From Owenia fusiformis (taxonomy: Eukaryota; Annelida; Polychaeta; Sabellida; Oweniidae): DNA of 64,000 nucleotides. The stretch covers positions 12,186,842 through 12,250,841 of the forward strand of contig CAIIXF020000011.1 in NCBI GenBank assembly GCA_903813345.2, read 5' to 3'. Below, one piece after another: positions 39,501 through 47,509 of the stretch. The notes under the pieces were generated by a model that was not told the origin of the DNA, did no database searches, and was given only the letters and a program-made list of their open reading frames with translations. The position numbers and the translations under genes were made by a program. Position 1 is the first letter of the stretch; each line of letters opens with the position of its first letter.

Positions 39501-41246
39501 CATGTTATGTACTTCTATTATCCAAATACAGTGAAACCTGTCTATGTGAACACCTATCTCAAGTAAACAATAGACATCCTTCCTCTGCACATACTCAACT
39601 GACTTCTGTATAAATTACCATCTCTGAAGTGAACACCTACCAACACTGAACATTTTTTCACAGTAAAAAAATGTTCACAATAGTGGTCAGACCTGCCATT
39701 TGCAAGAGCTTGAGTTCATTTCCAATGGTACAATAAGATATACATGTATTTCTTTGATGAAATGCTATGCATCTATCAAATAAAATTATACTTTGAGATA
39801 TTGGCAGCTAAAATGTTGACTAAACTTAATATAAACTGTTAAGCAACAGATAAGGCCTGGGTGACATCAACTATATTCAAATGTCTCCCAAGAAGCTTCC
39901 CAACCAAGTCCCTGCCATTTAACTAGAGTCATTCATTAGTTTTTGGGCCCCAAAATTTCTTAGGGCCTCAAAAAATAGGCCTTAATTTCTGGATCCGCCA
40001 CTCTTTCATCTTATTTCATCAATGATGCAGTGATCTTCTGACATGTTTCCTAGAGATTCAAGTTAACTCTCTCATAATACAATATCGACAAAATAGGTGA
40101 TAGCTCATCCTCAAGATCTGCCCTCACGAAGCTATGGAAAAAATTGAAATACACTTGGACCAAGGATATGATAGCTATATATTCAGATTGAACATTCTGC
40201 AACAAACTGTAATCTATTGTGTAATCTGGGTCTAAAATTACCAGAACATTTACAGAGAAAACAAATTCCTAAATCTATACAGATGTATCTTTAGACTATT
40301 AACCCTGATGAGAGGTTATAGATCTAAAGACAATTTTACAGTACAGTAACCCAGCCCAGCCCCTCTTTTTGAAAGAGGTGGATAACAGGATACTGCCACT
40401 TTTGCCAGTTGCCACATATCTAGTGTGAGGTATTTCATAATACTGTAAATCACATTGAATTCTTGGGAGCAATTTTCTCAGATTTGTTTCTTTTTGCATA
40501 TTCAGAGAAAATCAGAGAAAATACTTGTATTTGAATCTTTATATTTCGTATAACATTACTGCATATTTAAGGTTTGTTTATGTGGGAACAAGTGGAGAAA
40601 TATTTCTAGGTCGAAACTCCCATGATGCAGTGCAATGACCGAGATTGCTGTGGTCAGAATTAATGTTCATTATAGCTTTCAACTCACCACTTTGAGGCTA
40701 TTATGAATGTACTGTATTATCAAAAGAAAAAAAATTGTGATGAACAATTTTAGATTCTTGGTATTCTGAATCTGCAATTTTACACTCAAGCGAATATACG
40801 CAAATTCAAGATGTTTTACAGTACATGTACTTTATCATGGTTTGGCACAAACTTCACTTATCTATTCAGTTCTAATCATCCATTCTTATAAAGAAAATTG
40901 GTTTCTGATCTAATGACCTAAATAAGGCCCCATGGCCCATATAGAAAGCTACAATGTAAAGTATTAGAGTTACTGTAAGATGTTATAAGTTAGATAAGGT
41001 CAAAAGATAATTTAGATAATCAGAAAGACTATTCTAATGGTTCCAGACAATACAATTATCATAACTAAATACAATATGACAAACTGCATATATTCTGATA
41101 ATTAAGACTATATACAATAGCAAATATTGAGATCTAACGCCTACATTTATTCCATTATCAATTGCAGACCTACCTTGCTGTGAAACTGGACTATAGGTAT
41201 ATTGATTATTCCTTTCATTTCCTTTAGTATGTATCTCAGTCGCCAT
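3028..41246 (-). CDS. ABCB1: ABCB1/P-glycoprotein-like multidrug ABC transporter, 25 exons, 3' end not in window
   Basis: Joined coding exons, high to low: 41174-41246, 28988-29089, 23684-23814, 22173-22414, 21544-21638, 20990-21161, 20417-20713, 19850-20027, 19436-19549 or 18942-19055, 15616-15726, 15211-15336, 10717-10920, 10265-10435, 9890-10054, 9551-9566, 7802-7843, 6754-6872, 6359-6505, 6003-6107, 5563-5640, 5015-5098, 4418-4621, 3980-4080, 3668-3808, 3028-3184. All joins keep frame with GT/AG sites and give 1125 codons. The order is cytoplasmic tail (1-102), membrane domain 1, complete nucleotide-binding domain 1, linker, membrane domain 2. It matches full-length ABCB exporters (human ABCB1 has 1280 residues), plasma-membrane ATP-driven pumps of hydrophobic compounds. 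The second nucleotide-binding domain is absent from the window. Closest visible resemblance is ABCB1; it could be orthologous to the whole ABCB1/4/11 group. Confidence 0.93.
6754..9566 (-). CDS. ABCB1: ABCB exons 15-17: acidic linker with two tiny exons
   Basis: Exons 9551-9566 (16 bases), 7802-7843 (42 bases) and 6754-6872 (119 bases) encode the linker between the two halves: SLKDE, then [14 protein letters not shown], then [10 protein letters not shown]...KKEEEE. Phases run 0 to 1, 1 to 1 and 1 to 0. The 42-base exon can therefore be skipped without a frameshift, which would remove 14 acidic residues. In human P-glycoprotein the corresponding linker is phosphorylated. The serine, threonine and lysine content here ([20 protein letters not shown]) could serve the same end, which is inference. 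Confidence 0.85.
8036..8150 (+). repeat. Helitron/MITE-like repeat, copy B
   Basis: AACAAGGCATTAACATGC, CACCACCTGCCATTTGTTAC, AAGTTGGAGACCATTACAAT and a terminal hairpin ending GTGGTGGTGACAT. It is shorter in the middle than copy A. Confidence 0.75.
9071..9217. repeat. Minisatellite of five 31-base units with internal palindromes
   Basis: Units of about 31 bases reading CCAATAACTGACACACATTT then GTGTCAAGGA. Each contains the inverted repeat TGACAC/GTGTCA around a short AT loop. It lies in the ABCB intron just downstream of the 16-base exon 9551-9566. Confidence 0.85.
9890..15726 (-). CDS. ABCB1: ABCB exons 10-14: first nucleotide-binding domain
   Basis: Exons 15616-15726, 15211-15336, 10717-10920, 10265-10435 and 9890-10054 all begin and end in phase 0. 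Motifs in order: A-loop context [12 protein letters not shown], Walker [10 protein letters not shown] (Lys about residue 530), Q-loop VVSQEPILF, signature LSGGQKQR (about 628), Walker [13 protein letters not shown] with catalytic Glu, and H-loop IAHRLS. Every catalytic element is canonical, so this half should bind and hydrolyse ATP. The 4.3 kb intron between 10921 and 15210 holds an antisense gene with fibronectin domains. Confidence 0.95.
12122..14490 (+). CDS. Type I membrane protein with EB/EGF-like module and two fibronectin type III domains
   Basis: Exons 12122-12181, 12583-12721, 13194-13472, 13701-13946, and either 14141-14307 (stop TAA) or 14141-14270 plus 14433-14490 (alternative tail ending GSTMEKL). 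Phases agree throughout (0, 1, 1, 1, and 2 for the alternative), giving 296 or 303 residues. Layout: signal peptide ([20 protein letters not shown]), a cysteine-rich module ([12 protein letters not shown]...[13 protein letters not shown]-like), two fibronectin type III domains (about 68-160 and 161-241, the second with LTIAWDQAG and [12 protein letters not shown]), a transmembrane helix ([20 protein letters not shown]) and a short basic tail. There are several NXT/NXS glycosylation sequons. It is nested antisense in an ABCB intron. No named orthologue recognised; likely a surface or adhesion-type protein. Confidence 0.8.
16673..17151. mobile_element. Fold-back element with 5-base target duplication
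   Basis: Nearly the whole 479 bases form one inverted repeat. The left end begins CACCCTTGGTATACGCAGCT and the right end is its complement ending AAGGGTG. The arms contain ACCGGTACGGGTcaa-type motifs and pair up to a central region near 16900. It is flanked by the direct repeat CTATT at 16668-16672 and 17152-17156. No coding. It lies in the ABCB intron between exon 9b and exon 10. Confidence 0.88.
18491..18640. repeat. ACAGTGAAACCTGT-type dispersed repeat with inverted ends
   Basis: Begins ACAGTGAAACCTGTTAAGTG and ends AGACAGGTTTTACTATA, its approximate complement. Internally it has repeats of GTGAAAC and GACACCTCTAAGTG. The same family appears near 26080-26230, 26712-26870, 31059-31100, 39527-39700, 42147-42190, 44388-44577 and 56010-56070. 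Confidence 0.65.
18942..19055 (-). CDS. ABCB1: ABCB alternative exon 9b (TM6 and start of domain connection)
   Basis: 114 bases, phase 0 to 0, acceptor ttcag and donor gtatat. It encodes 38 residues beginning [20 protein letters not shown] and ending GIFEIIDS. Exon 9a has the same length and phase and 28 of 38 identical residues. Only one of the two fits the family layout, so they are probably mutually exclusive. The donor gtatat is weaker than that of 9a. Confidence 0.88.
19436..19549 (-). CDS. ABCB1: ABCB alternative exon 9a (TM6 and start of domain connection)
   Basis: 114 bases, phase 0 to 0, acceptor ttccag and donor gtaag. It encodes 38 residues beginning [20 protein letters not shown] and ending TIFEIIDR. 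This corresponds to human ABCB1 TM6 (VFFSVLIGAFSVGQ...), part of the drug-binding pocket. It lies 380 bases before exon 9b in transcription order. Confidence 0.88.
19850..22414 (-). CDS. ABCB1: ABCB exons 4-8: first membrane domain TM1-TM5
   Basis: Exons 22173-22414, 21544-21638, 20990-21161, 20417-20713 and 19850-20027. They encode [20 protein letters not shown] (TM1), an external loop with NXT glycosylation sequons (NLT at two places), [92 protein letters not shown] and [19 protein letters not shown]. These match the ABCB1 core closely. The acceptor of exon 21544-21638 lies in a three-fold 30-base tandem repeat. Confidence 0.94.
20231..20362 (+). repeat. Helitron/MITE-like repeat, copy C
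   Basis: AACAAGGTATTCGCATGCAA, CACCACCTGCCATTTGTTAC, AACCACCACC and a terminal TGTCACCAC...GGTAACAT hairpin. It ends about 55 bases from ABCB exon 20417-20713. Confidence 0.75.
21638..21711 (-). repeat. Three-fold 30-base tandem repeat carrying a splice acceptor
   Basis: On the coding strand each unit ends TATTTCAG or TATTTGAG followed by GCCTAT. The AG positions precede 21698, 21668 and 21638, exactly 30 bases apart. All three keep the reading frame with no stop, so use of the far acceptor would add 20 residues to the first external loop. Confidence 0.8.
22682..22760. repeat. Possible single end of a mariner-like miniature element
   Basis: TACAGGGTGTCAAATAAGTC starts like the element at 58738, with a TA before the CAGGGTGTC end. 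No matching right end was found nearby, so it may be truncated. Confidence 0.35.
23402..23531 (+). repeat. Helitron/MITE-like repeat, copy D
   Basis: AACAAGGTATTAAAATGCAA, CACCACCTGCCATTTGTTAC, AACACCAAC repeats, AAAAAGTTG and a TGTCACCACTTGTGGTAGTA terminal hairpin. Confidence 0.75.
23684..23814 (-). CDS. ABCB1: ABCB exon 3: charged N-terminal tail
   Basis: 131 bases, phase 1 in and 0 out. It encodes [17 protein letters not shown] followed by a lysine, aspartate and glutamate run ([19 protein letters not shown]). This is like the KKEKK...PTVSVFSMFRY tail of vertebrate ABCB1 and joins directly to the FRYADC start of TM1. It is low-complexity cytoplasmic sequence. The acceptor is ctgtaag read on the plus strand (ttacag on the coding strand). 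Confidence 0.85.
24400..28980. other. Long ABCB intron, no supported gene
   Basis: AT-rich DNA between exons 23684-23814 and 28988-29089. It holds degenerate copies of the GTGAACACCTCT dispersed repeat (26080-26230 and 26712-26870). An open frame of 166 codons (24946-25446, minus) has no recognisable domain and no coding-like context. Confidence 0.45.
28988..29089 (-). CDS. ABCB1: ABCB exon 2: proline-rich N-terminal tail
   Basis: 102 bases, phase 1 to 1, acceptor tttttag and donor gtgagt. It encodes [20 protein letters not shown] then [13 protein letters not shown]. Because it is symmetric it could be skipped. It contains an internal in-frame ATG (TPKM) that could be an alternative start if transcription begins nearby. 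Confidence 0.75.
29379..29518. repeat. Imperfect hairpin element
   Basis: The outer ends ATGCTGTGGTCA and TGACCATAGCAT pair. The centre has TGAGTATTGTTCAAAA against TTTTGAACAAAATACTCA around a ten-base loop. Middle arms pair loosely. Probably a small fold-back or MITE relic in the ABCB intron. Confidence 0.55.
30040..30119. repeat. Two-copy tandem repeat, about 45-base period
   Basis: AGGCAAAATTATTGGAAACC...CTTAACAT occurs twice with one mismatch, separated by a short spacer. Confidence 0.7.
31255..31311 (+). repeat. Helitron/MITE-like repeat, partial copy E
   Basis: Only the right end is kept: AACAATATGTCACCACTTCT then GGTGGTCACATAA. The left part is missing. Confidence 0.55.
31744..32382 (-). 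CDS. Orphan open frame, possible exon of the ABCB gene or of a separate transcript
   Basis: An open frame of 212 codons in a large ABCB intron, rich in Gly, Pro, Ser, Asn and Arg (for example [20 protein letters not shown] and [19 protein letters not shown]). Base composition is clearly richer in G and C than the neighbours. Good splice-like sites bracket its core: acceptor ctttccag before 32284 and donor gtatac after 31847, which makes a 438-base, 146-codon exon. An overlapping donor, gtaggt after 31851, would leave phase 1 and could join to ABCB exon 2. The N-terminal part (32290-32380) looks like a repeat, so the ATG at 32382 is doubtful. No family recognised; disordered protein. It could also be non-coding. 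Confidence 0.35.
   Translation of the reverse strand: MDTRKSRLNERLVHWLLLSGWSMLKHKVSTLSSQEVSPAAIYPHGYNQLTNRHNLTSSSPVAGSPRGSDNAPGDGISPRDNPGGHHLQGWAFPVDRQFSGSNSGVIPNGAHLNYAGQRKFPGENNGHRASVTSQRSDGFPNPGGSRQNLRGMSSSRDEQINSNVPSRYFPEPRPDYDSRYTYSTSHFFDNKIAFETENRLDPSRYFMTEEIL
32885..32921 (-). CDS. ABCB1: Candidate alternative first coding exon of the ABCB gene
   Basis: An ATG opens [12 protein letters not shown] and ends in phase 1 at a strong donor (CCTAG then gtaagt), the phase needed to join exon 28988-29089. It would replace the 24-residue start encoded at 41174-41246. It is short, so chance is possible. Transcript data would settle it. Confidence 0.45.
32922..36385. other. Intron or upstream ABCB region without gene
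   Basis: AT-rich. A dispersed-repeat fragment near 33960-34110 (GAGTAACCAGGATTTTGATA and GCGAGGCCGAAGGCCGAGC) has the look of a transposon end. Nothing else recognised. Confidence 0.4.
36445..39080. mobile_element. Non-autonomous hAT-type DNA transposon
   Basis: Terminal inverted repeats TAGGGATGGGACGG (36445-36458) and CCGTCCCATCCCTA (39067-39080) are perfect, and the element is flanked by the 8-base direct repeat ATATTTTA (36437-36444 and 39081-39088). An 8-base target duplication with TAGGG/CAGGG ends is the hallmark of the hAT superfamily. Subterminal regions are full of CGGTT/AACCG-type motifs (ACCGAACCGA runs near 38985-39065), the usual transposase-binding arrays. No transposase frame is present, so it must have been moved in trans. 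A second candidate element lies inside it at 37089-38585. Confidence 0.9.
37089..38585. mobile_element. Candidate DNA transposon nested in the hAT element
   Basis: A perfect 14-base inverted repeat CACACTACCCTACC at 37089-37102 and its complement at 38572-38585, with the direct repeat ATGGG immediately outside on both sides (37084-37088 and 38586-38590). The interior is 1.5 kb without a long reading frame. The CAC ends and 5-base duplication resemble the two fold-back elements of this window. Confidence 0.6.
39162..41173. other. ABCB intron, dispersed repeats only
   Basis: Contains a copy of the ACAGTGAAACCTGTCTATGT dispersed repeat (about 39527-39700). Otherwise AT-rich with no exon recognised. 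Confidence 0.4.
41174..41246 (-). CDS. ABCB1: ABCB first coding exon
   Basis: ATG at 41246 opens [20 protein letters not shown] then VSQQ, leaving phase 1 at donor gtaggt. A polypyrimidine tract and AG just upstream (about 41255) suggest that the exon begins within 5' untranslated sequence and is spliced from a leader exon farther right. Frame fits exon 28988-29089. The tail has no family resemblance, as is usual for this class. Confidence 0.55.
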
Positions 41247-43350
41247 ATTGCACTCTCAGCAAGAAAAGATGCCCTCTATCAAATTTTATAATATGTCACA
41301 AATGTATCTATTAGCACATTGTTATTTCATATTATAATATAGAAGCAGGTTAGATTCTAATTAGTTTTTTAAGTGTCAAAGTATGAATACAGCTGTAGTT
41401 ATGTAAAACACAGGAGTATTGTCATAACAATTCAATGACTTTAACCCTTTTATTCATTTGTCACAATTCAAAATTTATAAATCACAAAATTAAGTGTCAA
41501 ATGGTTAATTTCGAAAATTCTCCAAATTGTGTATATTGCTCCAACTTTTCTAATACTAAGATGACTAAGGTCCAAATGGTAATTGTATTATTGAAATTCC
41601 TCTAAGCAATTCTGCAACCATGAAATATTAATCTATGAGTTCCATATAGTTGATTATAAATTGTTGAATCAGATGAAACACTGATGATGCTAAATAGACA
41701 AAAATTCACATGAACGCATAGTTTCCAGTCTTAATCCTATTTGAGGCTGCAATAATGGTGTAGTTTGGTCTAAATGGAAAGATATGGAAGAAGTGGCACT
41801 TGAACCAGACATTAATCAGGGCTCATTCTATATGCCTCATAGTTAAACACTAATTTCGCATTACATAAGGACTATGAGTCCTTCTTGTAGGATTGGCCAT
41901 AGACACTAATGTCAGTAATATGAGGTAGAAAAAGATTTTGCAAAACTGAAACCTAATTGTGAAAACATGAAAAATATTTTTTGTAAAATATAGTCCATTG
42001 TTAATTATTTAAGTATAGCTGCTTTAGATATGGTTGAAGTTATCATCTTTAATTGAAAGGGCTTACTATGGCTCATTCTGAACTATCTTACCCTTCTCAA
42101 TATCTCAGCTCTATCTACACTCTTAAATCTTGACTTGTTGAGGTGTATAGTAAAACCTTTCTAATCTGAACACCATTTGTACTGTGCAGGCCAGGGGGTT
42201 TCACCCCCCCCCCCCCAACTGGCCAAAAATTCTTTCAAAATCATGTAGTTTTTCACCATTTTGAGCACTCTCAATTTGAGCACTTCTCAAATGATTTTAG
42301 CCATATTTGGGCCAAAATTGTCAAATGTGACCCCCCTCCTGGAAATTTTTGAAAACTGAACTGAACTTGGTAAATCCTGGCTAAGGGCCTGCTGTGTAAA
42401 AGCGTTCTGATTAGGAGACATTTCAAGGTTTTCCAATATGTTCAAGTCTATAGGAAATTATAAAATTGGGACCTAGAAAAATAGTTCATATTGGGAGATG
42501 TTCAGATAAGAGAGGCTTTTGGATACACAGGTATCAATATACTTTCCAAAAAGAGGGAAATTTCAAAACTCTTCTCCCATAAAACTTAATTTTTTTGAAT
42601 TAAGTTTAACTTATTCTTGTATAGATTTGACTAATAACCGATTTTGATTGATCGAGAACTTAGAAGCTATGAAAGACAGTCGCTCTATTTTCAACTTTAT
42701 TAAACAAACATTTCTGATATCAAGTGTGGACATACCATAATTCATGAACTGTTATCACTTAGTTTGAAGAGCTACATTAATGGACATGACTTTATATTGA
42801 TGTGTTGTATGATGGTATGTTACTGATAACATGAATAGTACAAGGCTAGCTTCCTGGTGGTGACTTTACCACTGACAAACGGTAACACTGAATATCTTGC
42901 TATTACAAATCAAAATTTAAATATTTCCTGACAAGAGTCCCATGAAATACCTTCTCAACCAATTCTTTATCAATGCTCATTGATTTTGAGTAATTTAGAA
43001 AGACAACAGCATATGGTACAGTGTCCATTTGTCTCGTATCTCATTTTGATCAGTTAAATTGATGGTAGAACATTATTAACGGTACAATGAGTTCATGAAA
43101 ATCTAATTGAAACGACGGTTATGTCCACCATTTGTGAAAACGGTATCTGACTTTACCGTTGTCAGGCTATTCCAGGGTGAACATGTATTATACCATGAAA
43201 AACATAGAAGATCTTAAACAACTCTCAATAATATTAGTCATTTGAAAGTTAATTTGTTGTTAATTCTAACTAATCATCTACAGAAGCTGCGATCATATGA
43301 AGCAGGAAGGAACATTACTTGACCTTTACCCAGGAGATAACACCTGTATT

Positions 43351-44349
43351 CACGGGGTACCATCGAATAATTTTGGCAACATACCGGAGAACGTTATTTT
43401 ACTAAGAAATGGCAATAATTTAGCATAATATATTTTTTAACTAGAGTTCTATTTTGATTTTGACAAAAGTAAGTATTCCATGCAATAACTATTTCATTCA
43501 TGAGTTTGTAAGAATTCTGTTGGAACCCAGTTCTGATCAAGTACGAAGTTATTGAAATCGGCGCAGACGGACTTTACTCCGAAAGATGGTTTTTCGATTA
43601 TAACTTTTCACAACATTTAAGTATAGACTTTTGAAAAAAGTACAGAATAGTCATTATACTTTTGAATAATTCTGTTATTTCTGATTCACACGACTCTGAT
43701 TTGTTTAATTAAAAAAAAGTTTTAAAAATATTACTTAGGAACGTAACCGGAGCTGGGAACGTAACCGGAGCAGATCAGTTGAATTATTTAATCAAAAAAT
43801 TAAAATATATGATTTAAAGCACATATACTAATTTAAAAACATACGGGATTGTTCGAATGCGTATTTATTAATACATATGCTTTAAATCATATATTTTATT
43901 TTTTTAAATTATATAATTCAACTGATCTGCTCCGGTAACATTCCCAGCTCCGGTTACGTTCCTAAGTAATATTTTTAAAACTTTTTTTTAATTAAACAAA
44001 TCAGAGTCGTGTGAATCAGAAATAACAGAATTATTCAATAGTATAAGGACTATTCTGTACTTTTTTCAAAAGTCTATACTTAAATGTTGTAAAAAGTAAT
44101 AATCGAAAAACCATCTTTCGGAGTAAAGTCCGACTGCGCCGATTTCAATAACTTTGTACTTGATCAGAACTGGGTTCCAACAGAATTCCTACAAACTCAT
44201 GAATGAAATAGCCATTGCATGGAATACTTACTTTTGTCAAAATCAAAGTAGAACTCTAGTTAAAAAATATATTGTGCTAAATTATTGCCATTTCTTAGTA
44301 AAATGTCGTTCTCCGGTACGTTGCCAAAATTATTCTATGGTACCCCGTG
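43351..44349. mobile_element. Large fold-back (palindromic) element with 5-base target duplication
   Basis: Almost the whole 999 bases are two arms of about 490 bases facing each other around a centre near 43850. The left end begins CACGGGGTACCATCGAATAA and the right end is its complement ending TACCCCGTG. Flanking direct repeat GTATT at 43346-43350 and 44350-44354. Arms differ by only scattered substitutions and carry a GAACGTAACCGGAGC motif twice near 43740-43770. No coding capacity. Confidence 0.92.
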
Positions 44350-44387
44350 GTATTGAGCAACTGAAAATTTGGTGAACTAAAATGATA

Positions 44388-44577
44388 CAGTAAGACCTGT
44401 GTAAAGTGAACACCTATTGAGCCACAAAACAGTGTTCACTGTAGATAAATGTTCACTACTCACTATAGAGAGGGAATTTTATACAGGAGTCAATGGAAAA
44501 TGTGTCTTAAGTGATAATCGCTTAACACAGGTATTCACTAGAAAGAGGAGTTCACTGAGAAAGGTGTTACTGTACAG
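44388..44577. repeat. ACAGTAAGACCTGT-type dispersed repeat
   Basis: Starts TACAGTAAGACCTGTGTAAA, contains several GTGAACACCT/GTTCACT motifs and ends GGTGTTACTGTACAG, so the ends are roughly inverted. Same family as 18491-18640. Confidence 0.6.
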
Positions 44578-46375
44578 TGTATTGCACCGTAATCTGTAAC
44601 AATAATGTTTTAGGACTTAGGTACTAATACAACATCATAAAAACTGACATATGAGTCATTGGTTACATGTACTTTTGTGATAATATTATCATAAACTTAA
44701 AACTATAACAATATTTCAAAATCCCATTTTGTCTAAAGTCTTTATTAATTCATTATAGAGGAAAGAAATGATAACTCATACCGTATCATGTCTCTAGAAT
44801 TACAATGGATATAATACTGTTGAGATAGCATTATATTTTGACTGTACTGTAAATTAGATTTCTCTTTACCTGTCAGTCCTTTTCATAAACATAGATTTGA
44901 GAAAATAAAAAATATTATAATTATGCAACCAGATCACTGCAACCCATATCAAAATCTGTTTGTATTGTAACCTGTCAAAAGGATAAAATAATGGATGACA
45001 CTCACAGTTAATCTCATACATGAAATGGAAATTGGAAAATACCCCATGAATATTTAACTGAGAAGCAGTGCAAACTAGTATTTGAAACTGCAGTTGTGTT
45101 CTTAAATTATTCTACTTGCCTTTGTCCGTTTCCTTCACTGAAACCAGTGTCACTGACATCTTGGGCAGTTAGAGTGTTAAAGTGATCGGGTAAGTGCTAT
45201 GTTAGCTGCAAGTCCAACACAAGGTCTGTTAGCCTAAAATGTGTTTTTGTGTGTTATTAGAATACATCAGTGCATGGGCAACATTAAACAAGACTCATGT
45301 ACAATATATAAATGGTAGAGACTAAGTCAAACACAATATCAAAAAGGGTTTTAAAAAAAAACAGGGGAACTAGAGATGCAATGTTCGGGATTTAGGTCTT
45401 GGAAGAAATCCTACATAAAGTCTCACACATTAAAACTTCGAACAATTGCTCTGATCAAAAAAGGTACATAATTTGATCAAAATTTAAGATTCTGTAATTC
45501 TGTGGATGAAAGTCAATTCCAATGCACACCCCATTCGTGCAGAAAGGCCCGATTCAGGAGGCTACAATGTATCTTACCCGAGGGGTTCACTTATACATGA
45601 TTGTATGCAGTTGTCCTAGGCTGAACCCTCAGAATCGGCCAATCTGTCAAATTTCAATGTGTTCCAATACAAACCAAATGCCCAAAAAAGACCAATGCCA
45701 TACCAAGTGTTCAAATATAGGACCAAAACCATGTATCAAATATCCAAGACCAAGGCCATTCAAAATGTCTAAAGCCCCTGGGAGAAAGCAAATCTTTGAG
45801 GAAAACGATCCAAAATAACCTGGAATTAAGGTTATGTGTAACTACTATCTACCAATGCAATACAAATAAGAGGTAACATATTTTCCAAACCATTCTCATA
45901 CATGTACCAACAAGGTAGAAAAATACAACATTGCCACAAACCAAGTCATAATTTAGGGGGCATTCTTAGACAAGATCCTTAAATTTTGGTCCTTAGCCAT
46001 GGGAGTAGCGCTATTTTAATGAGTGGTACGTCACCACCAGGCCAGAATATGAGTTGAGCAAAGCGAAAAATGAGTGTTCAGGGGGGTCTGGGTCTGTTCT
46101 GCCCCCGGAGAATTTTGAAGTTTGGTTGTACTTGGAGTGTATTTGCAACCATCTGGTACGCCTGTGCATACCAGGCATATCGGGCGCTACGCCTATGTAA
46201 GCCATACCAAATATCAAACGAGGTACCCCATGTGAGCCAAGGATCCCGTCAAGAATAGTCCTGGCACAGGATAAGTGAACCCCATTGTAATATTTGTCAG
46301 GGGAGTAAGTGAACCCGCCTCTGTTATATTCTCTATATAATATTGAAAAATATGAGGGAGGGAGACCACGGTTAT

Positions 46376-46430
46376 GGGAAGTCCTCCAGATATATTACTT
46401 ATATTATTTGTCCCCTAGATGGAGGACTTC
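46376..46430. repeat. Short hairpin
   Basis: GGGAAGTCCTCCA and TGGAGGACTTCCC form a 13-base stem around an AT-rich loop. Confidence 0.6.
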
Positions 46431-46493
46431 CCACTAGGCTATCCGTGAGGGAGACATATGCCGGTAAGCAAATGATTCTCACAGAGACACATA

Positions 46494-46730
46494 CAGTTCG
46501 GGACATAAATAAATGACAGGTGGATTTGCTGAAGTGAGAATTTCCCATGTTAAAAATAAGAGAATTTTCAAGAGGCCATACATCAGTGGATGAGATTATA
46601 CAAAATGTGAAATATACAAATTTTAAGGGATATGTATCTAGACAATATTGGAAATTATGGGCTTTCAGACGACCATAATTAAGAAATGGTGATCGAAAAT
46701 CGACCTGTCATTTATTTTTGTCCCCAACTG
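46494..46730. mobile_element. TA-flanked miniature element (mariner-like MITE)
   Basis: The ends CAGTTCGGGACATAAATAAA and the complement of CAGTTGGGGACAAAAATAAA give an inverted repeat of about 28 bases including ATGACAGGT. Direct TA on both sides (46492-46493 and 46731-46732), as for Tc1/mariner elements. No coding. Confidence 0.75.
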
Positions 46731-46937
46731 TAGCACTATGATATGAGATGAGCACTATGATAGGCCCTATAGTATAAGAATCAGGCTCCCATATCAGGCA
46801 GCCCCATATCAGTCATCATAAACGTGCTACAAGATCCTGTGATGATTCTCCCTCTGAATCTGTTTCAGATGAGATTGCAAAATCATTGAAAATATCTTGG
46901 AAACATAGATTGAACAAAAAAATATCAATGAACTTAC

Positions 46938-47150
46938 CAGACCGATGCAAGTAGAGTCTTTATCAATAAATGTGATCCAATATATACTACTTTACCCTGA
47001 TTCATTCACGATCAGACGATTTTTAAATTTCAATATTTGTTTTGTAATTTCGCTCCCCAACCACACGGTGTCGCGGTGACCGTTTCTCGGGTTAAAATAT
47101 AGGTCTACTTTATTGACCAATCAAATCGGAGCAATATATCCAAGATGTCT
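46938..47150 (-). promoter_or_regulatory. Candidate ABCB leader exon and promoter
   Basis: On the minus strand a very good donor (GGTCTG then gtaagt) follows 46938. Just upstream is the only CpG-containing, relatively GC-rich patch of the area (47045-47100) and an ATTGG/CCAAT box (47117-47121). This would suit a start of transcription around 47050-47100 for the gene whose first coding exon is at 41246. There is no TATA box. Inference only. Confidence 0.35.
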
Positions 47151-47509
47151 GCGCCCATAAGATTAAGTAAATTTTTATTTATTTGAAAAATTCCAACGAT
47201 TTTTGACAAATATGCTACACCAAGATGTCCTAATGTGTAATTGAATATTTAATAATTAGGTAACTATACGTCTCGAGGTTTTACCTTAGTCTAAAACTTA
47301 ATTATTTTTGGTTGTTATTGATTAAATGTGAATTTAGATTTTTCACCACATGTTCAATTTGTTGATGTTTTTAGACGTTACCATATTTGGACAATAAAGT
47401 AGTTTTTGAACTGTTATATGTCTAGTTCAAAAATTCAGAATATGTGTGACCTGAATCTCTAATCGAGATCTAGACTATAACATCAGCCTATCATACAGAA
47501 TCACGGTAA

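Larger units (their letters stand above)
41260..46490. other. Region right of the first ABCB coding exon, mostly repeats
   Basis: Probably an ABCB leader intron. It holds a poly-C tract (about 42205-42218) inside a repeat near 42147-42520, the fold-back element at 43351, a GTGAACACCT repeat at 44388-44577, and at 46010-46130 a dispersed repeat of the GGGGGGTCTGGGTCTG...CCCCCGGAGAATTTTGAAGT type. The short open frame at 45522-45818 is unsupported. Confidence 0.4.

Noticed and set aside
45522-45818. 98-codon open frame, plus strand
   Set aside because: Repeat-like sequence without any domain or splice context.
47144-47166. Possible plus-strand first exon (MSAPIRL) for the helicase
   Set aside because: The exon at 49585 has the conserved PAKR start and fits better. 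This ATG lies in the candidate promoter patch.
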